This document shows positions 14,652-23,046 of a stretch of DNA of 44,812 bases, one piece after another (positions within the stretch are counted from its first letter, which is position 1; each line of letters opens with the position of its first letter). A program made the position numbers and the translations under genes. The stretch spans positions 1 through 44,812 of the forward strand of contig JADLBJ010000052.1 of assembly GCA_020847765.1 (NCBI GenBank). The letters are read 5' to 3'. Under the pieces are notes generated by a model that searched no databases, was not told where the DNA came from, and saw nothing but the letters and a program-made list of their open reading frames with translations. Source of the stretch: Dehalococcoidia bacterium (lineage in GTDB: Bacteria; Chloroflexota; Dehalococcoidia; Tepidiformales; Tepidiformaceae).

Positions 14652-15575
14652 TCAATCGGGCCACCAGTCGGCGACGAATGGCCCGGGCAGGAGGGCCTGG
14701 GCGCGTACTGACTCGTGGTAGTGGAAAGCCTTCCAGGCGCCGTCCACGCGGTGCGCGAGCCACGTTTCCCGGTAGGGGTGTCCCGCCAGCCTGGTCTGCG
14801 GCTCCTCCGGGCGGAAGACGGTGTAGTCGCGCAGACAGTGGGCCCAGAGGAAGTCCCCCGACATCCCGGCGGAGACGTCGTCGTCCGAGAGCGGGCGCCA
14901 GCGGAAGCGCGTCCCCGAGGCGAGACCGTTCTGGCGCAGGCGCACGGCGTACTGCTGCATCCCCTGCCAGGTGCGGAGGGCGTGCGGTCCCTCGAAGGCC
15001 ATGTAGAGGAGGCGGTCGTGGCTCGCGTCCCAGGGCGACCAGACGGTGGCGAGGTCGAGCGCAGCCCAGCCGGCGGTGAACGTCTCGGCGATCTCCCGGG
15101 CGATGGCCTTCGCCTGCGGGTCGCCCGCGGGGCCCGCCTCGGCCGGCTCGGCGCTCTCGGGGAGCCCGCTGCGCTGCTGGGTCGAATGGTGCACGCAGAC
15201 GAGCTTCCAGCCGTCGTCGCGGCGCCTGGCGACGAAGGTGACGCGGACCGGGGCGGCGCGCGGCTCCTGCTCCCCGGGGACGAGCGCCCGGAAGTAGCAG
15301 ACGGCCCACGCCGAGAGCATGTCGCCGTGGGTCTCGCAGGCCAGGTCGGTGAGGGCGAAATCTACGACCTGCAGGGCCTTTTGCCGGGCCGCCGCGACAT
15401 AGCGGTGCAACGCTTCGGCATCCTGTAGAGGGCGCGCGGTCGCCATCGGCTGGAAGCAGAAGTCGGCCGCGAAGTCGCAGAGGCGTGCGAGCGCTTCGGC
15501 GTCGAGGGCGCGCCAGCCCGCGAGCCACGCCTCGACCACCGGCAGCAGGGCCCGAATGCCCACGGAATCGCCCAT
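14652..15575 (-). CDS. Tandem NTF2/SnoaL-like protein, copy B
   Basis: A 307-aa paralogue of copy A with the same two-half design: AWLAGWRALDAEALARLCDF ... DGWKLVCVHHST, then ETFTAGWAALDLATVWSPWD ... GAWKAFHYHESVRA. The ATG at 15575 follows AGGAGGG. It is the promoter-proximal gene of a two-gene unit; a TATATG-like -10 in minus sense lies near 15636. Each of its halves contains several aromatic residues in the expected pocket strands. No catalytic residue can be assigned confidently. The paralogy suggests the two proteins act on related ligands or form a heteromer. Confidence 0.8.
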   Translation of the reverse strand: MGDSVGIRALLPVVEAWLAGWRALDAEALARLCDFAADFCFQPMATARPLQDAEALHRYVAAARQKALQVVDFALTDLACETHGDMLSAWAVCYFRALVPGEQEPRAAPVRVTFVARRRDDGWKLVCVHHSTQQRSGLPESAEPAEAGPAGDPQAKAIAREIAETFTAGWAALDLATVWSPWDASHDRLLYMAFEGPHALRTWQGMQQYAVRLRQNGLASGTRFRWRPLSDDDVSAGMSGDFLWAHCLRDYTVFRPEEPQTRLAGHPYRETWLAHRVDGAWKAFHYHESVRAQALLPGPFVADWWPD

Positions 15576-15654
15576 CGTGCCCTCCTGCGCCGGTGGGCGG
15601 GACGGCTTGGCTCCCAGCCGGCGCTGCGGGACATATACACCACCGGCTCCGGCT

Positions 15655-15685
15655 TTGCACGGGGCCCGGGCGAAGCGCTTATCAT
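15655..15685 (+). promoter_or_regulatory. Weak candidate promoter for gene at 15783
   Basis: TTGCAC (15655-15660), 19 nt, TATCAT (15680-15685), in the 207-nt divergent gap between the NTF2-like unit and the split-barrel gene. The spacing is long. Confidence 0.3.
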
Positions 15686-15782
15686 CCGCGCTGCCCGGGT
15701 CCGCTCCGCGAATCCGGCATGTGACAGGGGCGCACGTGCGCACGCTCCCGCAAGACAGCGTCCCGGAGAGGAAGGGCTGCCC

Positions 15783-16235
15783 ATGGCTATGACCGACGAG
15801 GAGATCGACCGCCTGCTGCTGAAGGACGGCGTCTGCACCCTGACGCTCAACGGGAAGGACGGCTACCCGGTGCCCGTGCCGCTCGGCTTCGCCTACGAGG
15901 GCGGCAGGATCTACGTGATGGCGACGCCGTACCGCAAGAAGCTCGTCGCCCGGGACCCGCGCGTCACGGTCAACGTCTTCGCGGACACGCTCGGCGACGC
16001 GCGCTGGGTCTCCATCCGCGGACGGGCGGCCGTGACGCGGGAGAAGGCGCGCGAACGCGTGCGCGAGCTGCACGTCCACTCGGGGCTCAGCCTGGCCGAG
16101 ACGGACCGCTGGATGGAGCTGATCCGGGACCCGGCGCCCGAGCTCCTGGAGATCACGCCGGAGTACAGCCGGTCGTGGAAGATGACGGCCCCCGACTTCG
16201 TCCGCCGCGCGCCCGTTTCGACCTGGTTCTCGTAG
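15783..16235 (+). CDS. Pyridoxamine 5'-phosphate oxidase-like (FMN/F420 split barrel) protein
   Basis: A 150-aa protein. IDRLLLKDGVCTLTLNGKDG, PVPVPLGFAYEGGRIYVMAT, YRKKLVARDPRVTVNVFADT and VSIRGRAAVTRE reproduce the strands and flavin-phosphate region of the PPOX family. It is of the short single-domain kind that often uses F420 or FMN to reduce or oxidise substrates. Next to the luciferase-like oxidoreductases, F420 use is plausible but not shown. Start ATG at 15783 has GGAAGGG upstream; a second in-frame ATG lies at 15789. Confidence 0.82.
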   Translation: MAMTDEEIDRLLLKDGVCTLTLNGKDGYPVPVPLGFAYEGGRIYVMATPYRKKLVARDPRVTVNVFADTLGDARWVSIRGRAAVTREKARERVRELHVHSGLSLAETDRWMELIRDPAPELLEITPEYSRSWKMTAPDFVRRAPVSTWFS

Positions 16236-16252
16236 CGGCTCCGGCTTTCCGT

Positions 16253-16270
16253 GGGCCCTGACGGGGGCCC
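16253..16270. terminator. GC hairpin between convergent genes
   Basis: GGGCCC TGACGG GGGCCC is a compact hairpin between the stops at 16235 (+) and 16278 (-). No U-run follows on either strand, so terminator function is only possible. Confidence 0.3.
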
Positions 16271-16277
16271 GGCTGGC

Positions 16278-17888
16278 TCAGGGCGCGAAGGCCAGCACTC
16301 TTCCCGCTCGCCTCGCGCAGTCCTTCCCCGCGAGGTAGCCGAAGGTCAGGGCGTTGCTGACGGGCCCCCAGTGCACCCCGTACCCCATGTTCAGCGCAGC
16401 CTGGTCGAGCCCGCAGGCATAGAGGCCGGGAATCGGCTGCTCGAACGTGTTGATCACCTGACCGCTCGTCGTCGTCACCAGCCCGCCGGTGTTACCGCAG
16501 CTGCCCAGGGTGAGGACGATGCCGTAGTAGGGCGGCGTGTCGAGGGGGCCGAGGCTTGGGTTGGGCAGCCCCCGGCCAACGTCGCCGAACCAGCGGTCGG
16601 CCTGGCGCTCGCCCCTGTGGTAGTCCGGGTCCCTGCCCTCGCGGGCGAAACGGTTGAAGCGCTCCACGGTCCCCTCGAGCGCCGCGGGCACGATGTCCAG
16701 CGCCTGCGCCAGCTCCGCGATCGTGTCGCCCGCCTTCACCCACTCGGGGAAGGCGCCGCTCTTGCCGACCTGCGGCAGCGTCGCCGTCAGGTACCTCGCC
16801 CGGTACGCCTGGTCGAAGACGAAGACGGGCGGGACGTTGAGGAAGTCGCGCCGGCTGCCGTCGGGGACGAAGTCGTATATCAGCGAGGCGCGGAGGATGT
16901 CAGTCCATTCGGCCTCGTTGCAGTAGCGCCGCCCGAAGCGGTTGACGAATATGCCGCCCGGCTGCGTGGGGCCCATCACCATCTTGTGGAACGGCTGCCC
17001 TTCGCGGTGCGTCTCGCCGGGGATCTGCAGGCAGGGCAGGTACATCTGGGCGTCCATCATGGCGGTCGCCGCGCCGACGGCGGTCGCCATTCGCAGGCCG
17101 TCGCCCTCGACGGTGGGGGGCGTGAAGCCCTGCGGCACCGGGCCATGCGCGTGGCGCTCGAGCGTCTTCCGGTCCCAGGTGAAGCCGCCCGTGTTCAGCA
17201 CGACGCCATGGCGGGCGCGGACGCTGATCGTCCTGCCCCCCTGCTCCGCCCGCAGACCGACCACCGCGCCGTCCTCGGTCACCAGCTCCCGGGCGCGGGT
17301 CTCGAAGAGGATCGGGACGTCGCGGCTGCGCAGGGCCTTCGCCAGCGGCCCGATGAGCGCCATGCCGGACCCGCCCCAGGTGCCGGCTGGGAGGTGGCGG
17401 GGCAGGTAGGGGGACATGCGGATGCGGGCCGCGAACTCGCCGAGCTCTTCTTCGCCCCGGAAGGGGCGCGGCTCCAGGAAGCGGCCGTCCACGCGCGCGC
17501 CCGGCACGTCGGTCACGTAGTCCGGCCGCGCGATGAGCGTGCAGCGCGCCCCGGCACGCTCCTCCAGGAAGCGCAGCATCTCCGGGGCGGCCTCGAAGTA
17601 GGCGCGCGCGAGCTCCTCGTCGTGGCGGTTGAGCGAGGTGGCGCGGACGGTCTGGAGGGCGTCCTCGACCGAGTCGTCGATCCCGAGGTCGCGGGCATAG
17701 TGGTTGCAGGGGATCCACATCTGCGCCCCGGAGTAGATCTCGCCGCCACCGAGCACGTCCGCGCGTTCGAGGAGGGCGGCGCGGAGGCCCACCTCGTGCG
17801 CCACCACGCAGGCGAGCATGGCGCCGCTCCCCGAGCCAACGCCAACGACGTCGAACTCCATGTCCCAGGTACGTGCCGAATCCGACAT
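16278..17888 (-). CDS. FAD-dependent oxidoreductase, 3-ketosteroid dehydrogenase/fumarate reductase-like
   Basis: A 536-aa flavoprotein of the FAD-binding-2 group. The dinucleotide motif FDVVGVGSGSGAMLACVVAH is at the N-terminus. ALLERADVLGGG follows it, NTGGFTWD and GGIFVNRFGRRYCNEAEWTD sit in the middle, and LGSCGNTGGLVTTTSGQVIN and PIPGLYACGLDQA near the end complete the FAD fold. The FVNRFGRRYCNEA block and overall length resemble 3-ketosteroid-delta1-dehydrogenase-type enzymes, which desaturate ring ketones, rather than soluble fumarate reductases. The precise substrate is not readable. GGGGGTGAG precedes the ATG. It diverges from the kinase-fold gene at 18226 and fits a cyclic-compound catabolic island. 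Confidence 0.85.
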   Translation of the reverse strand: MSDSARTWDMEFDVVGVGSGSGAMLACVVAHEVGLRAALLERADVLGGGEIYSGAQMWIPCNHYARDLGIDDSVEDALQTVRATSLNRHDEELARAYFEAAPEMLRFLEERAGARCTLIARPDYVTDVPGARVDGRFLEPRPFRGEEELGEFAARIRMSPYLPRHLPAGTWGGSGMALIGPLAKALRSRDVPILFETRARELVTEDGAVVGLRAEQGGRTISVRARHGVVLNTGGFTWDRKTLERHAHGPVPQGFTPPTVEGDGLRMATAVGAATAMMDAQMYLPCLQIPGETHREGQPFHKMVMGPTQPGGIFVNRFGRRYCNEAEWTDILRASLIYDFVPDGSRRDFLNVPPVFVFDQAYRARYLTATLPQVGKSGAFPEWVKAGDTIAELAQALDIVPAALEGTVERFNRFAREGRDPDYHRGERQADRWFGDVGRGLPNPSLGPLDTPPYYGIVLTLGSCGNTGGLVTTTSGQVINTFEQPIPGLYACGLDQAALNMGYGVHWGPVSNALTFGYLAGKDCARRAGRVLAFAP

Positions 17889-18158
17889 GTCTCACCCCCT
17901 CGGAGTCCTGCCCGGGCGGCCCGGGGCAGCGCGGCCGGAGCGCATTCCCGCCCCGTCCACGCGCACCGTCCGCGAAGACGCGCACATCCTACCGGAGGAG
18001 GCAAGAGACTGGGCGCCGCCGGTGCCGCGGGGATGAAATCCGCAGCCGCGGGATTGCCCCCGGACGCCACTCGTTGCTGTAGGATGCAGCGCCGTAGGAA
18101 CCAGGCCCGGTGACGACGATCGCCAGCGGGCCCGGCGCTCGGCCGAAGGAGGACAGTG
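17889..18158. other. Divergent intergenic region, no gene seen
   Basis: The gap between the KstD-like gene and the kinase-fold unit holds a weak plus-strand -10, TGTAGGAT (TAGGAT at 18080-18085), with TTGCCC at 18054-18059 (20-nt spacing). No RNA gene or repeat was recognised in it. Confidence 0.4.
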
Positions 18159-18233
18159 ATGGCGACGAGGAGAGCGCGGCCCGGCCGCTGGCCCCGGACG
18201 CAGGACGCCCGCGCGAGGTGGGACGATGCCTGA
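18159..18233 (+). CDS. Possible 24-aa arginine-rich leader peptide overlapping the kinase-fold start
   Basis: AAGGAGG at 18146-18152, seven bases before an ATG at 18159, is the strongest ribosome site in this gap. The frame encodes MATRRARPGRWPRTQDARAR plus four residues (7 arginines of 24) and stops at TGA 18231-18233, overlapping the kinase-fold ATG at 18226 by 8 nt. This fits translational coupling or a regulatory leader peptide. Alternatively it is a chance frame and only the ribosome site matters. Confidence 0.35.
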   Translation: MATRRARPGRWPRTQDARARWDDA

Positions 18234-19254
18234 ATGGAGGATGGTCCCCGAGGACGTCGCCGCGTATTTCCAGCGGCGGCTCGGGGCCCCCGGCCTGCGC
18301 GTCACGGGCCTCACCCGCTTCCCGCGCGGGGTCTCGCGCGAGACCTGGTTCGTCGACGCCGAGGACGGCGCGGCCGCCGCGCCGGCGAAGCAGACCTACG
18401 TCATCCGCCGCGACCTGGCCGGGCGGAGCATCTGCACGGCGCCCCTCCGCTTCGAGTACGAGCTCTTCCACCGGCTGCACGGCACGGCCGTCCCGGTGGC
18501 CCGCGCCCTCTGGTACGAAGACGACCCGGAGTGGTCGCTCGACGGGCGGGACCTCTACGTGCGCGAGTTCGTCGACGGCACGTGGAACGTGCCCCACTTC
18601 ACCGACCCCGACCCGCAGTATGACGACCTGCGCGTCGCGGCCTGCAAGGAGCACGCCCGCAAGCTGGCGGCTATCCACCTCCTCGACTGGCGGACCCTGG
18701 GCTTCGGCGAGCTGACGGACGTGCCGCCCGACGCCTCCGCCTGCGCGCTGACCGCCATCGACCGGCTGGAGCGCAAGCTCGCGGAGGTGCAGATAGAGCC
18801 CCTCCCCGTCGTCGCCGAGGCTCTCGGCTGGCTGCGCGACCACGCCCCCCGCAGCGCCCCCCGCGTCTCCCTGCTGAAGGGCAACAACGGCCTGGGCGAG
18901 GAGATCTGGGAGGACGGCCGCATCGTCGCCATGAGCGACTGGGAGCTCGCCTCGATCGGCGACCCGGCCTACGACTTCGCCTGGTGCCAGGCCTTCTCCG
19001 CCGTCGACATCAAGGGGAAGTGGAACCTGCAGTCCTTCCTCGACTACTACGAGGAGGTGAGCGGCATCCATGTCGAACCGGCAAGCATCGCCTACTACAA
19101 GCTCATCCAGGCGCTCGAAGGGGCGGTCTTTACGCACAACGCCGCCATCCCCGTCGTCAACAACGAGAACCTGCTGGCCCGACTCTGCTGGGTCTCGACG
19201 GAAGTGCAGCACACCATGACGTCCGGCCTCGCCCGCGGCGTCGGCATTCTCTAG
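18226..19254 (+). CDS. Kinase-fold (APH/ACAD10-like) protein lacking the HGD motif, copy 1
   Basis: A 342-aa aminoglycoside-phosphotransferase-fold protein like those tied to acyl-CoA metabolism. N-lobe: FPRGVSRETWFVD and TYVIRRDLAG. C-lobe: KEHARKLAAIHLLDW, then LLKGNNGLGEEIW and MSDWELASIGDPAYDFAW. The usual catalytic loop HGDxxxxN reads K218-G-N220-N-G-L-G-E, so the base Asp and the metal-binding Asn are gone, while the second metal Asp (D238 in SDWE) stays. The paralogue at 23047-24060 has the same change at the same residue numbers. It may be a pseudokinase or use altered chemistry. A 12-nt gap leads to the partner gene at 19267. Confidence 0.85.
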   Translation: MPEWRMVPEDVAAYFQRRLGAPGLRVTGLTRFPRGVSRETWFVDAEDGAAAAPAKQTYVIRRDLAGRSICTAPLRFEYELFHRLHGTAVPVARALWYEDDPEWSLDGRDLYVREFVDGTWNVPHFTDPDPQYDDLRVAACKEHARKLAAIHLLDWRTLGFGELTDVPPDASACALTAIDRLERKLAEVQIEPLPVVAEALGWLRDHAPRSAPRVSLLKGNNGLGEEIWEDGRIVAMSDWELASIGDPAYDFAWCQAFSAVDIKGKWNLQSFLDYYEEVSGIHVEPASIAYYKLIQALEGAVFTHNAAIPVVNNENLLARLCWVSTEVQHTMTSGLARGVGIL

Positions 19255-19266
19255 GAGGAGGCAAGC

Positions 19267-19803
19267 GTGAGACCGCGAGCCGACGAGATCGTGCGCAGCG
19301 TCGCCTGGACGTTCGACCGCCACATCGTTCCCGACCTCACCGACCCGTTTGCGAAGAGCCTCGCCTTGAGCCTCGGCTACCTCCTGCGGAACGTCGAGCA
19401 GCGCCTGCGCGAGGAGGGCCCCGCCCTCTGGGCCGACAACCGCGAGATCCGCGAGACCCTGGGCAGCGTCCGCGCGCTCATAAAGACGACGCCGGGCGCG
19501 GCCGAGCGCGAGCCCTTCGCGGCGCTCGTCGCCGAGATCGACGCCGTGCTGGCCCGGCAGTTCCGCGGCCCCGACGACTACCCGACCCTGGAGTCGATCA
19601 CGGACGAGGCGACGGCTCTGCGCTGGCCCCTGGCGCACGCCATCGGGGCCCTGCGCGGCGACCCCGCCCCCTTCGAGCCGGCGGACTACGAGCGCGTGCG
19701 CGGCGAGATCCGCGCGTACCTCAAGCGGCAGCTCGAACGCGAGTCCCGCCACGTCATGGTCCGCTCCGTGGCCGGGCTCGACTCGCTCTCAGGCAGGGTG
19801 TAG
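19267..19803 (+). CDS. Helical partner protein of the kinase-fold protein, copy 1
   Basis: A 178-aa charged, helix-rich protein with no signal peptide or membrane span. It is homologous to the 172-aa protein at 22516-23034: both begin MRP, then I-V-x3-x-W-[ST]-F-D..[IV]VPDLT, share an SEG/REEG..L..DN segment, a YPT[LV][DE]S[IL]T[ED]E block and end with RRQL[DE]RE or KRQLERE. Each copy follows its kinase-fold gene by exactly 12 nt, so the two proteins probably work together. I do not recognise the family. GGAGG precedes the GTG start at 19267. It is coupled downstream to the luciferase-like genes. Confidence 0.75.
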   Translation: MRPRADEIVRSVAWTFDRHIVPDLTDPFAKSLALSLGYLLRNVEQRLREEGPALWADNREIRETLGSVRALIKTTPGAAEREPFAALVAEIDAVLARQFRGPDDYPTLESITDEATALRWPLAHAIGALRGDPAPFEPADYERVRGEIRAYLKRQLERESRHVMVRSVAGLDSLSGRV

Positions 19804-19838
19804 ACCCGGGCCGCGTGGCAGCGGCGAAGGAGGCCCTC

Positions 19839-20954
19839 ATGCGCGTGGGAATCTACTACGGGATGGACCTGGGCGCCGGCCCCGGCCCCGACGAGGGGAT
19901 GTACCTGGAGATCGCCGAGCAGGTGCGCGCCGCCGACCGGGCGGGCGTCGACACGGCCTGGATTGGCGAGACGCACGCACGCGAAGGCGGCTGCCCCTCG
20001 CCCCAGGTCGTCCTCCCTGCCCTGGGCGGTGTCACCCAGGCGATAAGACTGGGTGCCCTGAAGGTGCTGCCGCTCGACCGCCAGCCGATGCGCATCGCCG
20101 AGGACTTCGCCCAGATCGACGTCCAGCTGAACGGCCGCCTCAACTTCGGCGTCTGGGAGGGCAGCGACGCGGAGGCCTTCAGCGCCTATGGCCAGGACTT
20201 CAACCAGCGGCGGGAGCGCTTCGAAGAAGTGCTCGACTTCATCCTGGTCGCCTGGACGAACGACGCCATCGCCTACGTCGGCGAGCACGTGACCTTCCCC
20301 GGCAACGCCGTGAAGCCGATGGACGGCAGCCGCTGGGAGAGGGCGCCCTTCACCCCGCCCTACCGGCCGCAGTGGGAATGGGGCGACTGGGTGCCGCCCC
20401 ACCTGGCCGTGACCCCGAAGCCGGTGCAGACGCCGCGCCCACCAGTCTACGTCTACGGCTGGAGCGACGCGGCCATCGACTTCGCCGCCCGTTGCGGCCA
20501 CTCGTTCCTCTTCTCCCCGCTGGAAAGCGGTGCCCGCCTGCGCCAGAAGATCGGACGGTACACCCGCCAGCTCGTGGCCGCCGGCCGCAGCCCCAGCGAG
20601 GTGGACGTCGCCGTCATCCGCGACGTGTGGGTGCATGAGGACCCAGCGACGGCCCGCGCGCAGGTCGCCCCCGTGATCGAGGGCGCCTTCCGCCAGGCGC
20701 ACGGCGACGGCTCGCTGGCCGAGGCCGAGGGACGGCGCTTCGCGGCGGCGGAGATCGCCTACGACAGCCTGGCGGACGACCGGTTCATGGTCGGCGACGC
20801 CCAGACGGTCGTCGACGCCCTGAAGGCGCTGCAGGCCGACACGGGCGCGAACCACGTCGTCTGCCGGATGCCGTTCCCCGGCGTGACCCACGCCGAGGCG
20901 CTGGATTTCATAGGCACGTTCGAACGGCACGTCCACCCGATGCTGCTCGCCTGA
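19839..20954 (+). CDS. Luciferase-like (LLM class) flavin-dependent oxidoreductase, copy 1
   Basis: A 371-aa TIM-barrel protein of the bacterial-luciferase-like monooxygenase family. MRVGIYYGMDLGAGPGPDEG, ADRAGVDTAWIGETHAREGG, RIAEDFAQIDVQLNGRLNFG and FNQRRERFEEVLDFI are characteristic. These enzymes use FMNH2 or F420H2 to oxidise or reduce organic substrates, including alkanes, sulfonates, ketones and F420-linked metabolites. No flavin reductase gene is adjacent. AAGGAGG lies 4 nt before the ATG. It follows the helical partner by 35 nt and precedes a second LLM gene by 39 nt, so the whole run 18226-22503 reads as one operon. Confidence 0.88.
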   Translation: MRVGIYYGMDLGAGPGPDEGMYLEIAEQVRAADRAGVDTAWIGETHAREGGCPSPQVVLPALGGVTQAIRLGALKVLPLDRQPMRIAEDFAQIDVQLNGRLNFGVWEGSDAEAFSAYGQDFNQRRERFEEVLDFILVAWTNDAIAYVGEHVTFPGNAVKPMDGSRWERAPFTPPYRPQWEWGDWVPPHLAVTPKPVQTPRPPVYVYGWSDAAIDFAARCGHSFLFSPLESGARLRQKIGRYTRQLVAAGRSPSEVDVAVIRDVWVHEDPATARAQVAPVIEGAFRQAHGDGSLAEAEGRRFAAAEIAYDSLADDRFMVGDAQTVVDALKALQADTGANHVVCRMPFPGVTHAEALDFIGTFERHVHPMLLA

Positions 20955-20993
20955 GCCGAGTGCCGGGGCAGCAAGGGAAAGGAGGCAATCGCC

Positions 20994-22052
20994 ATGGGCA
21001 GCGTCGAGTTCTACCGGGGGTCCGTGAAGATCCGCAAGGACAGGTACCCGCCCATCCTTTCGCCCGTGATCACCTACGTGAACAGCACGACGGCGAGCAA
21101 GGCGACGGACGGCCTGGGCGTCGCCTTCTTCGCGGGCACGGCCGAGCAGCACGGCAACTACGACGGCTGGAGCCCCTTCAGCCTGGGCGCGCTGGCGGGC
21201 CTGGCCTTTTCTACCAGGCACCTGCGCTTCCAGTCGACGGCGCTGCCGCTGCCCCAGCACGACCCCCTGCGCGTGGCGGAGGATCTGGCGACGCTCGACG
21301 TCATCTCCGGCGGCCGGGCCGAGGGCGGCTTCGGCTACGGGTACTGCCCGCGCCACTTCGTCGTGACGGGCACGGAGAGGCGGGGGCGTGCCGGGCGTCT
21401 CATGGAGGGCATGGAGGTCGTGCGCCTCGCCCTCTCCCAGGACGAGTTCTCCTTCCACGGCAAGCATTACCACTACGACCATGTGCGCGTGCGGCCGCGG
21501 CCGATTCAGAAGCCATACCCGCCCCTCTGGCTGCTCGGTGGGACCTCGCCGCTCGGAGCGCGACGCGCGGGCCTCGCCGGCTTCCCCTTCTTCTCCTACG
21601 GGATGACGCTCACCGAGATAGAGCAGGCGCGCGAGGTGTACTACCAGGCCGCCGCCGAGGCGGGCGTCGACGAGAGCCAGCTGCGCCTCGGCGCCGAGCT
21701 CGGCGTCTGGGTCGGGCGCACGCACGAGGAGGCCAGGAGCTACCTGGACGCCTTCCTCAACAGCCACGAATGGGAGACCTTCTCCTCCTACGGCTGGCTG
21801 CTGGACGACCGCGCGCGCGGCAGCGGGCCCAGCTTCGGCGGCGGCGACTTCGTTCCCGGCCAGAAGCTGACGGGCCCGGCGCAGCAGTGGGTGGACGACC
21901 AGCTGCTCTGCACGCCCGCGGAAGCGGTCGCCTACATGCAGAAGCTCGTCGACCTGGGCGTCACGCGCATGTTCCCACCCGCGGGCAACCCCGAGCTCGT
22001 CATGAAGGAAGTGCTGCCCCATTTCGTGCCCGAGCTGCGGACCACGCCCTGA
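20994..22052 (+). CDS. Luciferase-like flavin-dependent oxidoreductase, copy 2
   Basis: A 352-aa LLM-family protein, distinct from copy 1. FSTRHLRFQSTALPLPQHDP, RVAEDLATLDVISGGRAEGG, FGYGYCPRHF and PPLWLLGGTSPLGARRAG mark the barrel and cofactor phosphate region. RPRPIQKPYPPLWLLG is the usual block before the last barrel strands. AAAGGAGG is placed 8 nt before the ATG. Two LLM enzymes side by side suggest sequential oxidation of one substrate class, or an FMNH2/F420H2-dependent pair; this is inference. Confidence 0.88.
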   Translation: MGSVEFYRGSVKIRKDRYPPILSPVITYVNSTTASKATDGLGVAFFAGTAEQHGNYDGWSPFSLGALAGLAFSTRHLRFQSTALPLPQHDPLRVAEDLATLDVISGGRAEGGFGYGYCPRHFVVTGTERRGRAGRLMEGMEVVRLALSQDEFSFHGKHYHYDHVRVRPRPIQKPYPPLWLLGGTSPLGARRAGLAGFPFFSYGMTLTEIEQAREVYYQAAAEAGVDESQLRLGAELGVWVGRTHEEARSYLDAFLNSHEWETFSSYGWLLDDRARGSGPSFGGGDFVPGQKLTGPAQQWVDDQLLCTPAEAVAYMQKLVDLGVTRMFPPAGNPELVMKEVLPHFVPELRTTP

Positions 22053-22101
22053 GAGAAGGACGCCGGCGCCGACCGGCAACCACCATGACAAGGAGTGCAG
22101 G

Positions 22102-22503
22102 ATGGACGCATCGGACGAGTTGAGAGCCCTGGAGGAGATCCGCCAGATCAAGTACGCCTTCTGCCGCGGCGTCGACGCCCACGCCTGGGACGACGTCGCC
22201 AACCTCTGGGCCGAAGACGGCAGCGCCGACTACGGCCCGCGCTTCGGCACCCTGGCCGGGCGGGAAGCGATCCGCGCCTTCTACAGGAAGCTGCTCGAAG
22301 GCTCCGCCAGCACGACCCTGCATACCGCTGCCAACCCGACGATCGCACTCGAGGGCGAGACGGCGCGCGGCGAATGGGCGATGGTGACGGCCGTCATCCG
22401 CCCCGGCGAGCCGCCGCAGTGGAACCTCGGCCGTTACTTCGAGAGCTACCGGCGGGTCGAGGGCAAGTGGAAGCTCCAGTCGATGCGGAGCGAGATGTTC
22501 TAG
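22102..22503 (+). CDS. NTF2/SnoaL-like protein
   Basis: A 133-aa single-domain NTF2-like protein. RALEEIRQIKYAFCRGVDAH, DDVANLWAEDGSADYGPRFG and LHTAANPTIALEGETARGEW and the final GKWKLQSMRSEMF give the cone fold. D31/H26-type residues near the pocket mouth (VDAHAWDD) are like those of small SnoaL-type or scytalone-dehydratase-like hydratases. It ends the run of genes 18226-22503 and stops 12 nt before the convergent gene at 22516. GGAG precedes the ATG. Confidence 0.82.
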   Translation: MDASDELRALEEIRQIKYAFCRGVDAHAWDDVANLWAEDGSADYGPRFGTLAGREAIRAFYRKLLEGSASTTLHTAANPTIALEGETARGEWAMVTAVIRPGEPPQWNLGRYFESYRRVEGKWKLQSMRSEMF

Positions 22504-22515
22504 CGGGCGCGGCCG

Positions 22516-23034
22516 CTAGTAGGGCCGCTTGCCGGCGAGGGGCGCAATCCACTGGTTCTCGCGGTCGAGCTGCCGCCGCACCTGCGCGCGGACGGCGCTG
22601 TCGGCCTTCTCGAAAACGTCCGGCGGGAACAGGGAGCGGCTCTCCGCCAGCACCTGAATGACCCGGACGACCGTGCGCTTCAGGTCCTCGTTCTCCTCGG
22701 TGAGCGAGTCGACCGTGGGGTAGGCGCCAGCGGGGCGGTACTGCCTGCCGGCCTTCTCCCCCAGCTCGCCGAGGACGGCCGTCAGCTGCGGCGAGCGCGC
22801 CGCCTCAGGCACAGCCGCGAGCTGCTCGCGGAGTGCGTGGAAGAGGCCGCGCATGTCCTCGTTGTCCTCGCTCAGGAGCTGGCCTTCGCTGGTGAGCCGC
22901 GCCTGGAGGTGCTCTAGCAGGAGCGCGATGCTGCGGCCCGCGCTCTGCCCGAGCCGCGAGGTGAGGTCCGGCACGACGTAGGTGTCGAAGCTCCACTTGA
23001 TGCCGGCGACGATCTGCGTCGAGCTTGGTCGCAT
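22516..23034 (-). CDS. Helical partner protein, copy 2
   Basis: A 172-aa paralogue of the protein at 19267-19803: MRPSSTQIVAGIKWSFDTYV begins like copy 1 and QVRRQLDREN ends like it. In between is a helix-rich, charged region with LLSEDNEDMRGLFHALREQL. AGGAGGGAG lies before the ATG, and the gap from the kinase-fold stop is 12 nt, the same as for copy 1. Homologous pairs in opposite orientation flank the LLM/NTF2 genes, so the duplication is probably of a two-gene module. Function unknown. Confidence 0.75.
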   Translation of the reverse strand: MRPSSTQIVAGIKWSFDTYVVPDLTSRLGQSAGRSIALLLEHLQARLTSEGQLLSEDNEDMRGLFHALREQLAAVPEAARSPQLTAVLGELGEKAGRQYRPAGAYPTVDSLTEENEDLKRTVVRVIQVLAESRSLFPPDVFEKADSAVRAQVRRQLDRENQWIAPLAGKRPY

Positions 23035-23046
23035 GATCTCTCCCTC

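Noticed and set aside
13591..15660. A single 689-aa frame covering both NTF2-like genes
   Set aside because: The upstream half is only the shadow of copy B in another frame. Copy A has its own ATG with AGGAG, and the two proteins are read in different frames.
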